Below, piece by piece: positions 50,615 to 58,906 of a stretch of DNA of 64,000 nt. This DNA is from Bradyrhizobium sp. CB2312 (lineage in GTDB: Bacteria; Pseudomonadota; Alphaproteobacteria; Rhizobiales; Xanthobacteraceae): contig NZ_CP121668.1 in the NCBI RefSeq assembly GCF_029714425.1, positions 2,067,501 through 2,131,500 of the forward strand, in the 5' to 3' direction. A model generated the notes under the pieces. It was not told where the DNA came from. It did no database searches and saw only the letters and a list, made by a program, of their open reading frames with translations. Made by a program: the position numbers and the translations under genes. The first letter of the stretch is position 1. Each line of letters opens with the position of its first letter.

Positions 50615-51916
50615 ATGACGGCAGCAACGGGGGTCTCCACATCAGTGGAGAAATCGACGACGGCGCATGTGGTGTGGGCGAGCGCGCTCGGCACCGCGAT
50701 CGAGTGGTACGACTTCCTGATCTACGGCACGGCGGCCGCGCTGGTGCTCAACAAGCTGTTCTTCCCGAGCTTCGATCCCTTTGTCGGCACGCTCGCGGCG
50801 TTCTCGACCTATGCGGTCGGCTTCGTGGCGCGGCCGATCGGCGGCGCGATCATCGGGCATTACGGCGACCGGCTCGGGCGCAAGAAGATGCTGGTCGCGA
50901 CCATGATCGCCATGGGGCTCGGCACCTTCCTGATCGGCTGCCTGCCGACCTACAGCCAGATCGGCGTGTGGGCGCCGATCCTGCTCATTATCCTGCGCTT
51001 CATCCAGGGCATTGGACTGGGCGGGGAATGGAGCGGCGCAGTGGTGATGGTGATCGAGCACGCCGGCAATCGCCGCGGCTTCTATGGCAGCCTCGTGCAG
51101 ATCGGCTTTCCCGTCGGTGTCGCCGCCTCAACTGGCATCTTCGGCCTGATGACGCAGCTGCCCGAGGCGGATTTCCTGAGCTGGGGCTGGCGAGTGCCGT
51201 TCTGGATCAGCATCTTGCTGGTCGGCGTCGGCTTCATCGTGCGGCTCAAGCTTGCGGAGACGCCGCACTTCAAGGAGGTCGTGGAGCGCAAGGAAGTGCT
51301 GGCGCAGCCGGTGTGGGAAGTGCTTCGCCGCGACTGGCGCAGCTTTCTGCTGGCAATCGGCATCACGGTGTCGGAGGTGGGCCTTGCCTATCTCCTCACC
51401 GTCTTCACAGTCGTTTATGCCACCACGAAGCTCGGCCTGCCGCGGCATGTGATTCTGAACGCGGTGGTCTATGCCGCGATCGTCGAGTTCGCGACGCTGC
51501 CGCTGGCCGGCTGGCTCTCCGACATTTTCGGCCGCAAGGCGCTGTATCTCGCCGGTGGCGTGTTCTCGGTGGCGCTGGCGTTTCCGCTGTTCTGGTTCCT
51601 CGACACCAAGGAGCCGGCGCTGATCACGCTCGCGCTTGTCGTGACGATGACGCTGACGCATGCGCTGCTGTTCGGGCCGAAGGCCGCCTTCATGCCGGAG
51701 CTGTTCCGCACCCAGGTCCGCTACAGCGGCGCATCGCTGGGGGCCAATGTCGCAGCCGCGTTGAGCGGCGGTTTCTCGCCGCTGATCGCGACGGCGCTGC
51801 TGGCATGGGCCGGCTCCTACTGGGCGGTGTCGGTGTACATCATCGCGCTGTCGATCATCACGATCATCGCCACCTTGATGGCGCCGGAGACGGCGCGCGA
51901 TAGCTTGAAATCCTGA
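50615..51916 (+). CDS. MFS transporter, metabolite:H+ symporter (MHS) family
   Basis: The 433-residue protein has 12 membrane helices and MHS signatures: AHVVWASALGTAIEWYDFLI at the first helix, GHYGDRLGRKKMLVATM in loop 2-3 and IQGIGLGGEWSGAVVMVIEH. It imports small organic acids or osmolytes (shikimate, dicarboxylates, proline/betaine) with protons. ATG 50615 is chosen because the frame further upstream runs through an intergenic repeat. It is divergent from the LivK/FAD unit. Substrate unknown. Confidence 0.9.
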   Translation: MTAATGVSTSVEKSTTAHVVWASALGTAIEWYDFLIYGTAAALVLNKLFFPSFDPFVGTLAAFSTYAVGFVARPIGGAIIGHYGDRLGRKKMLVATMIAMGLGTFLIGCLPTYSQIGVWAPILLIILRFIQGIGLGGEWSGAVVMVIEHAGNRRGFYGSLVQIGFPVGVAASTGIFGLMTQLPEADFLSWGWRVPFWISILLVGVGFIVRLKLAETPHFKEVVERKEVLAQPVWEVLRRDWRSFLLAIGITVSEVGLAYLLTVFTVVYATTKLGLPRHVILNAVVYAAIVEFATLPLAGWLSDIFGRKALYLAGGVFSVALAFPLFWFLDTKEPALITLALVVTMTLTHALLFGPKAAFMPELFRTQVRYSGASLGANVAAALSGGFSPLIATALLAWAGSYWAVSVYIIALSIITIIATLMAPETARDSLKS

Positions 51917-51922
51917 AATCAC

Positions 51923-53449
51923 TCAGCGGCAGGCGGCCACGTCCTGCATCACCAGAAAGGTGATGCTGGCGGGCGGCAGGCGAATCCGGCCAGCGAATGC
52001 AGTTCGCGGCACAAGGCGGGGCAGATCGTCGCCGCCGGTCAGGGCGAGCGTCGGACCGTTCAATTGCACGCGCGCACTCTGGAGGCGGCGCGCCCGAAGC
52101 GTGTAGCGCTCGGCCTGCGCCGCCAATGTTACGACGTGCGATCGATGTTGCGAAATGTTGATGAGGAGCACGGACGCCGCGCCTTTGGTCGTGGGATGAC
52201 AATGCGGATAGGCGTGAATGACCCGCGTCGAGGCCATGCCCGCGTCGAGCACGGTCGTTCCCATCAGGCGATGCCAGAGCAGCGCGGCCCAGTAGTTCGG
52301 CCGCGGCCGGAACGTCTTCTCGTCGAGCAGGCCGTAGTCGCTCGCCGCGAGCGTGTTGTGCATCACCACCTGCACGCCGGCCTTGGCCAGGCGGCCGAGC
52401 TGGTCGAGATAGCGAAAGCTGTCGAGAAAGGTCGCGTCCCAGGGATTGCCGCCGCATGCTGCATCCGCGGTCTCCGTCAGCCAGATCGGTTTGCCCGGCT
52501 CGAATTCGTCGCGCAAGCCGCGATAGACGGCGAGCGCGGTGTCGGTCCGCGACAACCAGTCCTCGGACAGCGCCCGTGCCGGATCGTCGTGCACGCCGCA
52601 GCGGGGCGAGAGCGTATTGTAGTGGTGATAGGAGACGCGATCGAGTCCCGGGCCTGCTGCGGCGAGCAGATCGCGCGAGTTGATGCCGGTGGCCGCGGAT
52701 GAGGTGGAGTCGCCGACCGAGCCAGGTCCTGCGATCAACGTCTCCGGCGACGTGCGCTTCATCCACGTCTGAAAGATCTTGAAGTCGCGGCCGTATGCAT
52801 TCGCGTCATATCCCGCCGGCGGGCCATTGCTCGCCGCGAGCGTCGGCTCGTTCATGAATTCGGCGGCAGCGATGCGTCCGTCCAGCGATCGCGTAAAGTC
52901 GACGAGGCGCTGGGCCTGGTCCGGCGTCCAGGCGCCGTCAGCGTCGCGGCTGCCCGGACTGACGGCGAAAGACGTCACAATCTCCGCATCGGCGGCGCGC
53001 GCGAAGTCAGCGACGCCGCGCCATTGCGTGCGGCTGAGCACGGTGTCGAAGCCGGCAGGCGGTGCGGCCGGCGGATTGTCGGTGTCGGCGAAAAAGGTCG
53101 CATTGGCCCAGGTGCCGCTCACGCGCAAATAGGCCGGCCCGAGTGCCGCGGCCAGCTTGCGCAGCCGCGCGTTGGCGAGATCGATCGGCGGGCGATAAGC
53201 GTAGCGATCGCCACGACCGCCTCCTTGCGCGTAGGGTTTCCAGAACCGTCCTCCGGTGACCTCCACCATCTCGATGTTGTACGACTGGAAGCGCGGATCG
53301 ATCGTGCCGATCGCTCTCATCGCTTTGGGATCGACGATCGCCGCGCCCTTGCTGGCTCCCGGTGATAGCGCGATGACGAACAGTGCCATTCCGGCGGCGC
53401 GAATCGCGCGCGCAGCTACGTCCAGACTGCTCCAATCGGTCTCCTGCAT
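51923..53449 (-). CDS. GH79-family (heparanase/beta-glucuronidase-like) glycoside hydrolase, membrane-anchored or secreted
   Basis: The 508-residue protein has an N-terminal hydrophobic segment (about 17-36) that could be a signal or anchor. A clan-A TIM barrel follows. The acid/base is E201 in AAAEFMNEPTLAA and the nucleophile E326 in GKPIWLTETADAACGGNPWD. The latter, and the following FRYLDQLGRLAKAGVQVVMH and FRPRPNYWAALLWHRLMGTT, match the heparanase active-site region closely in pattern. A beta-sandwich C-terminus follows. GH79 enzymes release glucuronate from glycans or proteoglycans, which fits the window's hexuronate genes, though they are 27 kb away. Confidence 0.8.
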   Translation of the reverse strand: MQETDWSSLDVAARAIRAAGMALFVIALSPGASKGAAIVDPKAMRAIGTIDPRFQSYNIEMVEVTGGRFWKPYAQGGGRGDRYAYRPPIDLANARLRKLAAALGPAYLRVSGTWANATFFADTDNPPAAPPAGFDTVLSRTQWRGVADFARAADAEIVTSFAVSPGSRDADGAWTPDQAQRLVDFTRSLDGRIAAAEFMNEPTLAASNGPPAGYDANAYGRDFKIFQTWMKRTSPETLIAGPGSVGDSTSSAATGINSRDLLAAAGPGLDRVSYHHYNTLSPRCGVHDDPARALSEDWLSRTDTALAVYRGLRDEFEPGKPIWLTETADAACGGNPWDATFLDSFRYLDQLGRLAKAGVQVVMHNTLAASDYGLLDEKTFRPRPNYWAALLWHRLMGTTVLDAGMASTRVIHAYPHCHPTTKGAASVLLINISQHRSHVVTLAAQAERYTLRARRLQSARVQLNGPTLALTGGDDLPRLVPRTAFAGRIRLPPASITFLVMQDVAACR

Positions 53450-53591
53450 GGCGGTTGTCTCGTCACATGACTGATCCTAGCCCGTCGTTCGCATGATGCA
53501 CTGCGATATCGAGGCCAAAGGCGTTGCCTGGAGATGTCCGATCCACTATCGGTCGGTCCGACGCAAATGGCCGTCCCCTGGAGCATAAGAC

Positions 53592-54392
53592 ATGAAAAAA
53601 CCCTCCTCGCCCACGCGACGCGATCTGCTCGCAAGCGCCGCCGTGGTGACCGCAGCCACCATCGCCGATAGCTCTCCTGCGGCAGCGCAGGCCGGGCCCA
53701 AGCCGATGTTCGCGGTGCCGATGGTGACGATCCCGATCGTTGGCGAGACCCAGGTGTTCCAGGTCCGCCGCATCTACTGTATCGGCCGCAACTATGCCGC
53801 GCACGCGATTGAGCGCGGCTCGGATCCGAACCGCGAGCCGCCGTTCTTCTTCCAGAAGCCGACGGATGCGATCCAGAACGTCGCGATCGGCGAGGTCGCC
53901 GATCATCCCTATCCGTCGCTGACCAAGAATTATCATCACGAGGTCGAGCTGGTCGCGGCGCTGAAATCCGGCGGCACCAACATCCCCGCCGAAAAGGCGC
54001 TCGACCATGTCTATGGTTACGCGCTCGGCCTCGACATGACCCGGCGCGATCTCCAGAACGGCATGGCCGCCGAGAAGAAGCCGTGGGAGGTCGGCAAAAG
54101 CTTCGACCACGCCGCGGTGATCGGCCCGATCCACCCCGCCAGCAAGACCGGTCATTTCGAGAAGGGCGCGATCTCGCTCGCGATCAACGGCGCGGTGAAG
54201 CAGAGCTCGGATCTCAGCAAGATGATCTGGAGCGTCGCCGAGCAGATCGCAAAACTGTCGGAAGCCTTCGAGCTCAAGGCCGGCGACATCATCTATTCCG
54301 GCACGCCCGAGAATGTCGGCCCGGTGGTGAAGGGCGACGTGCTCTTGTGCAAGCTCGAGGGCCTGCCGGACATGTCGATCAAGATCGTCTAG
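53592..54392 (+). CDS. Fumarylacetoacetate hydrolase family protein with Tat leader
   Basis: The 266-residue protein begins MKKPSSPTRRDLLASAAVVT, a twin-arginine signal ending near AAAQA. The FAH domain follows, with metal ligands E117 and E119 in YHHEVELVAALKSGG and D148 in YALGLDMTRRDLQNG, then KSFDHAAVIGPI and IIYSGTPENVGPV. FAH-family enzymes cleave C-C bonds in acylpyruvates or hydrate dienoates and are normally cytoplasmic; export of one is unusual. It stands alone, followed by repeats. Confidence 0.87.
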   Translation: MKKPSSPTRRDLLASAAVVTAATIADSSPAAAQAGPKPMFAVPMVTIPIVGETQVFQVRRIYCIGRNYAAHAIERGSDPNREPPFFFQKPTDAIQNVAIGEVADHPYPSLTKNYHHEVELVAALKSGGTNIPAEKALDHVYGYALGLDMTRRDLQNGMAAEKKPWEVGKSFDHAAVIGPIHPASKTGHFEKGAISLAINGAVKQSSDLSKMIWSVAEQIAKLSEAFELKAGDIIYSGTPENVGPVVKGDVLLCKLEGLPDMSIKIV

Positions 54393-54758
54393 AGCGGAAT
54401 GGCGTTAGGTTGAATCGAGTGCCGCAGGCTCGGTTCACCTCGCCCGCTTGCGGGAGAGGTCGGCGCGAAGCGCCGGGTGAGGGCTTTCTCCTCTAGGGGA
54501 GTGTCCCATTGCGGATGCACCCTCACCCCAACCCTCTCCCGCAAGCGGGAGAGGGAGCGCACCTCCGCCGTTGCAGCGGTCAAGCCTCATCTCATCATGC
54601 TTTAGCTCGCGCTGGTCGGCTTCCGCTGGAACCGCGATCGGCAGCGGAGGCCCTTGAAATGCCGGAGTTCCATCCGCGATTGCCCCGTATTGGGCCACGG
54701 ACAAACCCGCTGCGGCCATATTTGCATAAGAGTGATCTCCCGTGAGGGAGGCGCTCTG
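54393..54758. repeat. RIME-like mosaic palindromic element, copy 2, and leader
   Basis: The core from about 54435 to 54563 has CGCCCGCTTGCGGGAGAGG, GGCGCGAAGCGCC, then the mirrored CCCTCTCCCGCAAGCGGGAG. It matches copies at 37704-37862 and 55185-55333 in layout. The rest (54564-54758) contains no supportable gene; the ribosome site GGGAGG for the next gene is at its end. Confidence 0.85.
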
Positions 54759-55175
54759 ATGAACAAGGCTTTGATCACTGCCATCGTGCTGCTGGCCGGA
54801 GTGCCGGCAAGCGCCGTTGCGCAAGAGCGCGCAAGCTCTGCGGCGATAGGCGCCGTGTCCGGCGCCGTCGTGCTCGGCCCGGTCGGTGCCGTCGCGGGCG
54901 CGGTGATCGGCTATACCGCCGGACCTTCGATCGCGAGGTCCTGGGGTGTGAGAGGTTCGCGGTCGGCAAGACATCGGCAGCCCTCACGACGCGAGGCGAC
55001 CCCGGTGGCTGCGACCACCGCTCCACCGCGCACGCGCCAGGCGATGGAGGCGAGCGGTCAGATGAGAGCTGCGAGCAATCCGCCGGTCCAGGCCGCCCCC
55101 GCGGTGCAACCGGCTCAAGCCGCGCCTGCGGCGCCGGCCGAGACAACGACGCCGCCCGTTCAGGGATTCGATTAA
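54759..55175 (+). CDS. Small secreted Gly/Ala-rich protein of unknown function
   Basis: The 138-residue product has a signal peptide (MNKALITAIVLLAGVPASAV, ending near VAQ). A glycine-zipper-like hydrophobic segment (GAVSGAVVLGPVGAVAGAVI) could insert in or associate with a membrane. The tail is basic and then Ala/Pro/Thr-rich. Similar small exported proteins are frequent and uncharacterised in Bradyrhizobium. ATG 54759 has a GGGAGG ribosome site. It is flanked on both sides by RIME-like repeats. Confidence 0.75.
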   Translation: MNKALITAIVLLAGVPASAVAQERASSAAIGAVSGAVVLGPVGAVAGAVIGYTAGPSIARSWGVRGSRSARHRQPSRREATPVAATTAPPRTRQAMEASGQMRAASNPPVQAAPAVQPAQAAPAAPAETTTPPVQGFD

Positions 55176-55184
55176 GGCTGGCGG

Positions 55185-55333
55185 CCTCACCTCTCCCCGC
55201 TTGCGGGGACAGGTCGAATTCGATCGCAGATCGAATTCGGGTGAGGGGGTACAGGTCTCTCGACGATCTTCCGTGCGGAGAGAAGCCCCTCACCCCAGCC
55301 CTCTCCCCGTAAGAACGGGGCGAGGGGGCGCAC
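55185..55333. repeat. RIME-like mosaic palindromic element, copy 3
   Basis: Left palindrome CTCCCCGCTTGCGGGGA and an inner perfect palindrome TCGAATTCGATCGCAGATCG (with further AATTCG). The right mirrored part is CCCTCTCCCCGTAAGAACGG. It lies between the small secreted protein gene and the convergent iclR gene. Confidence 0.82.
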
Positions 55334-55371
55334 CGTTGATGCGGTCGCAGTTTGATTCAACTCAAAAAAAT

Positions 55372-56115
55372 CTAGGCCGCAGTGGTCTTCGGCCGCAGCC
55401 GGTCGACCGTCCGCGCGATCAGTGAGGCCACCTCCGGCACCTTCGGCCCAATCCGAAACTCCGGCCCCGCGACGACGACTGAAAGCCTGCGATCGCCGAT
55501 CGGCAGCGGGATTGCCGCGCCGGCAAGGTCGCGGCTGTAGTCCGCAAAGCTCTGGCAATAGCCGCGCGAGATCGAGTTGCGCAGCTCGGTCTCGACGGCC
55601 TCGATGCTGATCGGCGTCGAGGGGCCGTATTGCTTGAACTCGATCTTGCGATAGACGCTATCGCGCTCCTCCTGCGAATATTGCAGCAGCAGCGCGCGGC
55701 CGCTCGCGGTGGCGTGGATCGGCACGCGGTGGCCGATGGTGGCGAAATAGCGGATCGCGGCTTGGGATTCGACGACGTCGATGAACACCGCCATCACGCC
55801 GGCCGGCGCCACGATCGAGGCGGTTTCGCCGGTCTCGGCCGAGAGATCGGCGATCAGCTGATGCGTCCACGGCGGCAGCGGTTCGACCTCGGAGATCATC
55901 CGCGCCATCGCGAGCCACCGCGGCGTCGGATAGAAGCCGGCGCGCGGCCGCGGCTCATAGAGATAGCCCTTCTCCGACAGCGTCGCGAGCAGGTTGAAGG
56001 TCGACGAGCGCGGCCAGCCGAAATGATCGGCAATCTCGGCAAGCGTCGCCGGCTTCCTCGTTTGCGCGAAGAATTCCATGATCTCCAGGACGTTGGCGGC
56101 TTGGCGAACGATCAT
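55372..56115 (-). CDS. IclR-family transcriptional regulator
   Basis: The 247-residue protein has a winged helix (ANVLEIMEFFAQTRKPATLA, HFGWPRSSTFNLLATLSEKG) and the IclR effector domain with VPIHATASGRALLLQ and AAIPLPIGDRRLSVVVAGPE. It is the last gene of the CoA-transferase/MaoC/CitE-like operon (15-base gap). It probably controls both that operon and the divergent TRAP operon through the AAATTCAC-type sites near 58700 and 58800. Confidence 0.9.
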   Translation of the reverse strand: MIVRQAANVLEIMEFFAQTRKPATLAEIADHFGWPRSSTFNLLATLSEKGYLYEPRPRAGFYPTPRWLAMARMISEVEPLPPWTHQLIADLSAETGETASIVAPAGVMAVFIDVVESQAAIRYFATIGHRVPIHATASGRALLLQYSQEERDSVYRKIEFKQYGPSTPISIEAVETELRNSISRGYCQSFADYSRDLAGAAIPLPIGDRRLSVVVAGPEFRIGPKVPEVASLIARTVDRLRPKTTAA

Positions 56116-56130
56116 GGCGAGGTTTGCGTC

Positions 56131-56982
56131 CTAGGGTTGGCCGAGGATCTTCTTCGCGGCGCGAAGATGCGGTTTGTCGATCATCTGGCCGTCGAGCCGC
56201 AGCGTGCCGGAGTTCGGATTGCTCGCGAACGCCGCGATCACCTTCTCCGCCCAGGCGCGCTCGGCGTCCGTCGGCTCGAACGCCGCGTTGACGACATCGA
56301 CGTGTTTGGGATGGATCAGCGCCTTCGCCGAAAAGCCGTCGCGGCGCGCCGCGCGCGTCTCCTGCTCGAGGCCCGCCAGATTGTCGATGTCGGTGTAGAC
56401 GGTGTCGATCGGCGCGACCTCGGCCGCGGCCGCCGCCATCAGGCAGAGGTCGCGTGCGAGACGATAGGGGCTGTGGAACACGCCACCGCTCGCTTTCTCA
56501 GTGGCGCCCAGCGAAGCCGAGAGATCCTCCGCGCCCCACATCAAGCCGGCGAGGCGAGGGGAGCAGCCCTTGTAGCTGCCGAGGCCGAAGACGGAACTTG
56601 CTGTCTCCGTGGCGACGCAAACGATACGGGTTGCACCGACACCGATGCCGGATGCCGCTTCCAGGGCTTCGAGCCAGGTCGCGACCTGCCGCACGTCGTC
56701 GCTGCCCTGCGATTTCGGCAGCACGATGCCGTCGGGCCTGCCCGGCATCACCGCGGCAAGATCCGTGAGCGTAATGCCGGTGTCGAGCGCATTGACGCGG
56801 ACATAGAGCTGATGCGGGCCGGGACGGCCCTTCAGCATCGCCAGCGTGAGGGTGCGCGCCTCCGGCTTCTTCTCGGTGACGACGGAATCCTCGAGATCGA
56901 TGATCAGCGCGTCGGCCTTGCCTTCGCTCGCCTTCTCGAATTTGCGCGGGGAATCGCCCGGCACGAACAGCATCGAACGCAT
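56131..56982 (-). CDS. CitE-like CoA-ester lyase (HpcH/HpaI family), candidate citramalyl-CoA lyase
   Basis: The 283-residue product begins MRSMLFVPGDSPRKFEKASE and has the family's metal and CoA-ester motifs. These are ALIIDLEDSVVTEKKPEAR (acidic ligand), YVRVNALDTG (Arg), CVATETASSVFG (Glu) and MWGAEDLSASLG (Asp). Family members cleave malyl-, citramalyl- or hydroxymethylglutaryl-type CoA esters. Paired with a MaoC hydratase and a class III CoA-transferase, citramalyl-CoA to pyruvate plus acetyl-CoA is a good candidate. ATG 56982 overlaps the previous stop (TGATG). Confidence 0.83.
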   Translation of the reverse strand: MRSMLFVPGDSPRKFEKASEGKADALIIDLEDSVVTEKKPEARTLTLAMLKGRPGPHQLYVRVNALDTGITLTDLAAVMPGRPDGIVLPKSQGSDDVRQVATWLEALEAASGIGVGATRIVCVATETASSVFGLGSYKGCSPRLAGLMWGAEDLSASLGATEKASGGVFHSPYRLARDLCLMAAAAAEVAPIDTVYTDIDNLAGLEQETRAARRDGFSAKALIHPKHVDVVNAAFEPTDAERAWAEKVIAAFASNPNSGTLRLDGQMIDKPHLRAAKKILGQP

Positions 56983-57434
56983 CAGACCGGCCTCTTGTGC
57001 ATCAGCGCCATGCGACGGCATTTGCCGACGATCTCGTCGTTCTGGTTCAAGGCGTGGTGCTCGAATTCGACGATGCCGGCCTTGGGCCGCGATTTGGATT
57101 CCCGCACCGAGAGCACCTTTGTCGTCGCCCGCAACGTGTCGCCATGGAAGACCGGTTTCGGAAAGGTGACGTCGGTCATGCCGAGATTGGCGACGGTGGT
57201 GCCCAAGGTCGTATCATAGACCGTCATGCCGATCATGATGCCGAGGGTGTAAAGGCTGTTGAAAATGCGCTGGCCGAATTCGGTCTTTTCGGCGAAATGC
57301 GCGTCGATGTGCAGCGGCTGCGGGTTGAGCGTCAGCAGGCTGAACATGGTGTTGTCCATCTCCGTGACGGTCCGGGTCAGCGGATGCCTGAACTCCTGGC
57401 CTACGGAAAAGTCTTCGAAATAAAGTCCGGCCAT
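56982..57434 (-). CDS. MaoC-like hot-dog hydratase, candidate itaconyl-/mesaconyl-CoA hydratase
   Basis: A 150-residue hot-dog fold protein starting MAGLYFEDFSVGQEFRHPLT. The hydratase motif reads TLNPQPLHIDAHFA (N37, H42, D44), with Asn rather than the Asp usual in R-specific enoyl-CoA hydratases; then FGQRIFNSLYTLGIMIGMTV. The altered motif is like that of specialised mesaconyl/itaconyl-CoA hydratases. It sits between CoA-transferase and lyase genes, the order expected for activation, hydration and cleavage. Confidence 0.8.
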   Translation of the reverse strand: MAGLYFEDFSVGQEFRHPLTRTVTEMDNTMFSLLTLNPQPLHIDAHFAEKTEFGQRIFNSLYTLGIMIGMTVYDTTLGTTVANLGMTDVTFPKPVFHGDTLRATTKVLSVRESKSRPKAGIVEFEHHALNQNDEIVGKCRRMALMHKRPV

Positions 57435-57477
57435 CGCGGTCTCCTCCCTGCATCTTGCGATTTGGCCCGCGCTGTCG

Positions 57478-58680
57478 TTAGGGCGGCGCGGCCAGATGAA
57501 CTGCTTTTTGCTCTGCCAGCTGCTCGATCTCCTCGGCCGAGAAGCCGGCCTCGCGCAAAATGTCGCGGCCGTGCTGGCCCAGCGTCGGTGCGGGACCGGC
57601 CGGCTCGGGCTGGGTCACGCTCCAGGTGGAGGGCACGCGCATCTGGCGGATGCGTCCCTCAACGGGGTGATCCACCGTCCTGAAGAAGTCGATAGCTTTG
57701 AGATGTGGATCGTCCAGAACAGTCTCCAGCGTGTGCATCGGCATCACCGGAATGTCGGCGCGTTCCAAGAGTTCGCGCCATTCCGCGGTGGTACGCGTGA
57801 GGAAGACGTGGCCGATCTCCTCGTAGATCTCGTCGATGTGTTTTGTCCGCGCGGCGTGGTTGGCAAAGCGCGGCTGATCCAGGAAATGCGGCTCTCCGAT
57901 CGCCTCGAAGAAGCTGCGCCAGTGCTTGTCGTTGTAGATGAGGACGCAGAGATAGCCGTCGCTGGTCTTGTAGGGCCGGCGATAGCGCGAGAGCAGGCGG
58001 GCGTAGCCGCCATGATCGAGCGGGGGATCGTAGGTGAGACCACCGAGGTGATCGACCAGCACGAACTCCGCCATGGATTCGAACATCGGCACGTCGATGC
58101 GCTGGCCGATGCCCGTGCGCTGCTGATGCATCAGCCCGCCCATGATCGCATTCACCATCATCAGGCCGACGATGCGGTCGGCGATGGTGACGGGCACGTA
58201 GCGCGGCGTGCCGTCGCCGGCGGCAGCTAGCAGCGTCGGGATGGTGGCGGCGCCCTGGATCAGATCATCATAGGCAGGCTTGGCGGCATAGGGACCGGAC
58301 TGGCCGTAGCCGAATGCGCCGACATAGACGAGGGCGGGATTGATCGCGGCCAGCGTCTCGTAGTCGAGGCCGAGCCGCGCCATCGCTTGCGGGCGAACAT
58401 TGTAGACCAGCGCGTTGGTGCTCTTGGCCAGTCGCAGCAGCGTGTTCCGGCCTTCCGCCTTCTTGAGGTCGAGCACGATGCTGCGCTTGCCGCGATTGGC
58501 GTTGTGGAACATCCCGCCCATGCCGGGCACGCGACCAGGACCGATCTGGCGAACGATGTCACCCTCGGGGCTTTCGACCTTGATGACGTCGGCCCCCATG
58601 TCCGCCAGCACCTGGGTGCCGTAAGGGCCCATCAGCACCGAGGTCAGATCGAGAATGGTGAAGCCGGCGAGCGGTCCCAT
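57478..58680 (-). CDS. Class III CoA-transferase (CaiB/BaiF family)
   Basis: The 400-residue protein begins MGPLAGFTILDLTSVLMGPY and has the family's catalytic Asp in GADVIKVESPEGD-type context, followed by GGMFHNANRGKRSIVLDLKK. Further family blocks are VGAFGYGQSGPYAAKPAYDD and YKTSDGYLCVLIYNDKHW. It transfers CoA between acids, probably activating the dicarboxylate imported by the divergent TRAP system (succinyl-CoA as donor is typical). First gene of its operon; MaoC follows after 43 bases. Confidence 0.9.
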   Translation of the reverse strand: MGPLAGFTILDLTSVLMGPYGTQVLADMGADVIKVESPEGDIVRQIGPGRVPGMGGMFHNANRGKRSIVLDLKKAEGRNTLLRLAKSTNALVYNVRPQAMARLGLDYETLAAINPALVYVGAFGYGQSGPYAAKPAYDDLIQGAATIPTLLAAAGDGTPRYVPVTIADRIVGLMMVNAIMGGLMHQQRTGIGQRIDVPMFESMAEFVLVDHLGGLTYDPPLDHGGYARLLSRYRRPYKTSDGYLCVLIYNDKHWRSFFEAIGEPHFLDQPRFANHAARTKHIDEIYEEIGHVFLTRTTAEWRELLERADIPVMPMHTLETVLDDPHLKAIDFFRTVDHPVEGRIRQMRVPSTWSVTQPEPAGPAPTLGQHGRDILREAGFSAEEIEQLAEQKAVHLAAPP

Positions 58681-58694
58681 GGGTCCCCGTTAGA

Positions 58695-58714
58695 TAAATT
58701 CACATATGTGGAAT
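58695..58714. promoter_or_regulatory. Operator candidate at the CoA-transferase promoter
   Basis: TAAATTCACATATGTG, with the perfect core palindrome CACATATGTG (58701-58710). It lies just downstream of the -10 of the minus-strand promoter and about 15-30 bases before the CoA-transferase start. A variant TAAATTCACGTATATGTAC occurs at the divergent promoter, suggesting one regulator (the linked IclR) binds both. Confidence 0.55.
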
Positions 58715-58740
58715 TAGAGTTCACGAAGCGTCGGTGTCAA
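58713..58740 (-). promoter_or_regulatory. Sigma70-like promoter of the CoA-transferase operon
   Basis: On the minus strand: -35 TTGACA (58740-58735), a 16-base spacer and -10 TCTAAT (58718-58713), the same hexamers and spacing as the promoter at 50300-50327. Confidence 0.55.
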
Positions 58741-58789
58741 TTCGACGGCTCCGCCCCCGGACGCATGGCTCCATGCACAGTTCATATAC

Positions 58790-58819
58790 TTGACATATAA
58801 ATTCACGTATATGTACATT
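58790..58819 (+). promoter_or_regulatory. Promoter of the TRAP operon overlapped by an operator-like site
   Basis: -35 TTGACA (58790-58795), an 18-base spacer and -10 TACATT (58814-58819). The spacer contains AAATTCACGTATATGTAC, related to the site at 58695-58710, so a bound repressor would block the promoter. Confidence 0.5.
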
Positions 58820-58906
58820 TTCTTCAAGCAAGAAATGGGGTGAGGACCGGACTGTGCTGCAGCGTTTCGCTGTCGCCTTCCGCATGGGCGCTTCAGGGAG
58901 AAAAAG

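Noticed and set aside
54435..55333. CRISPR-like series of repeats
   Set aside because: The units are palindromic mosaic elements of unequal spacing, without constant direct repeats or spacers and with no cas genes.
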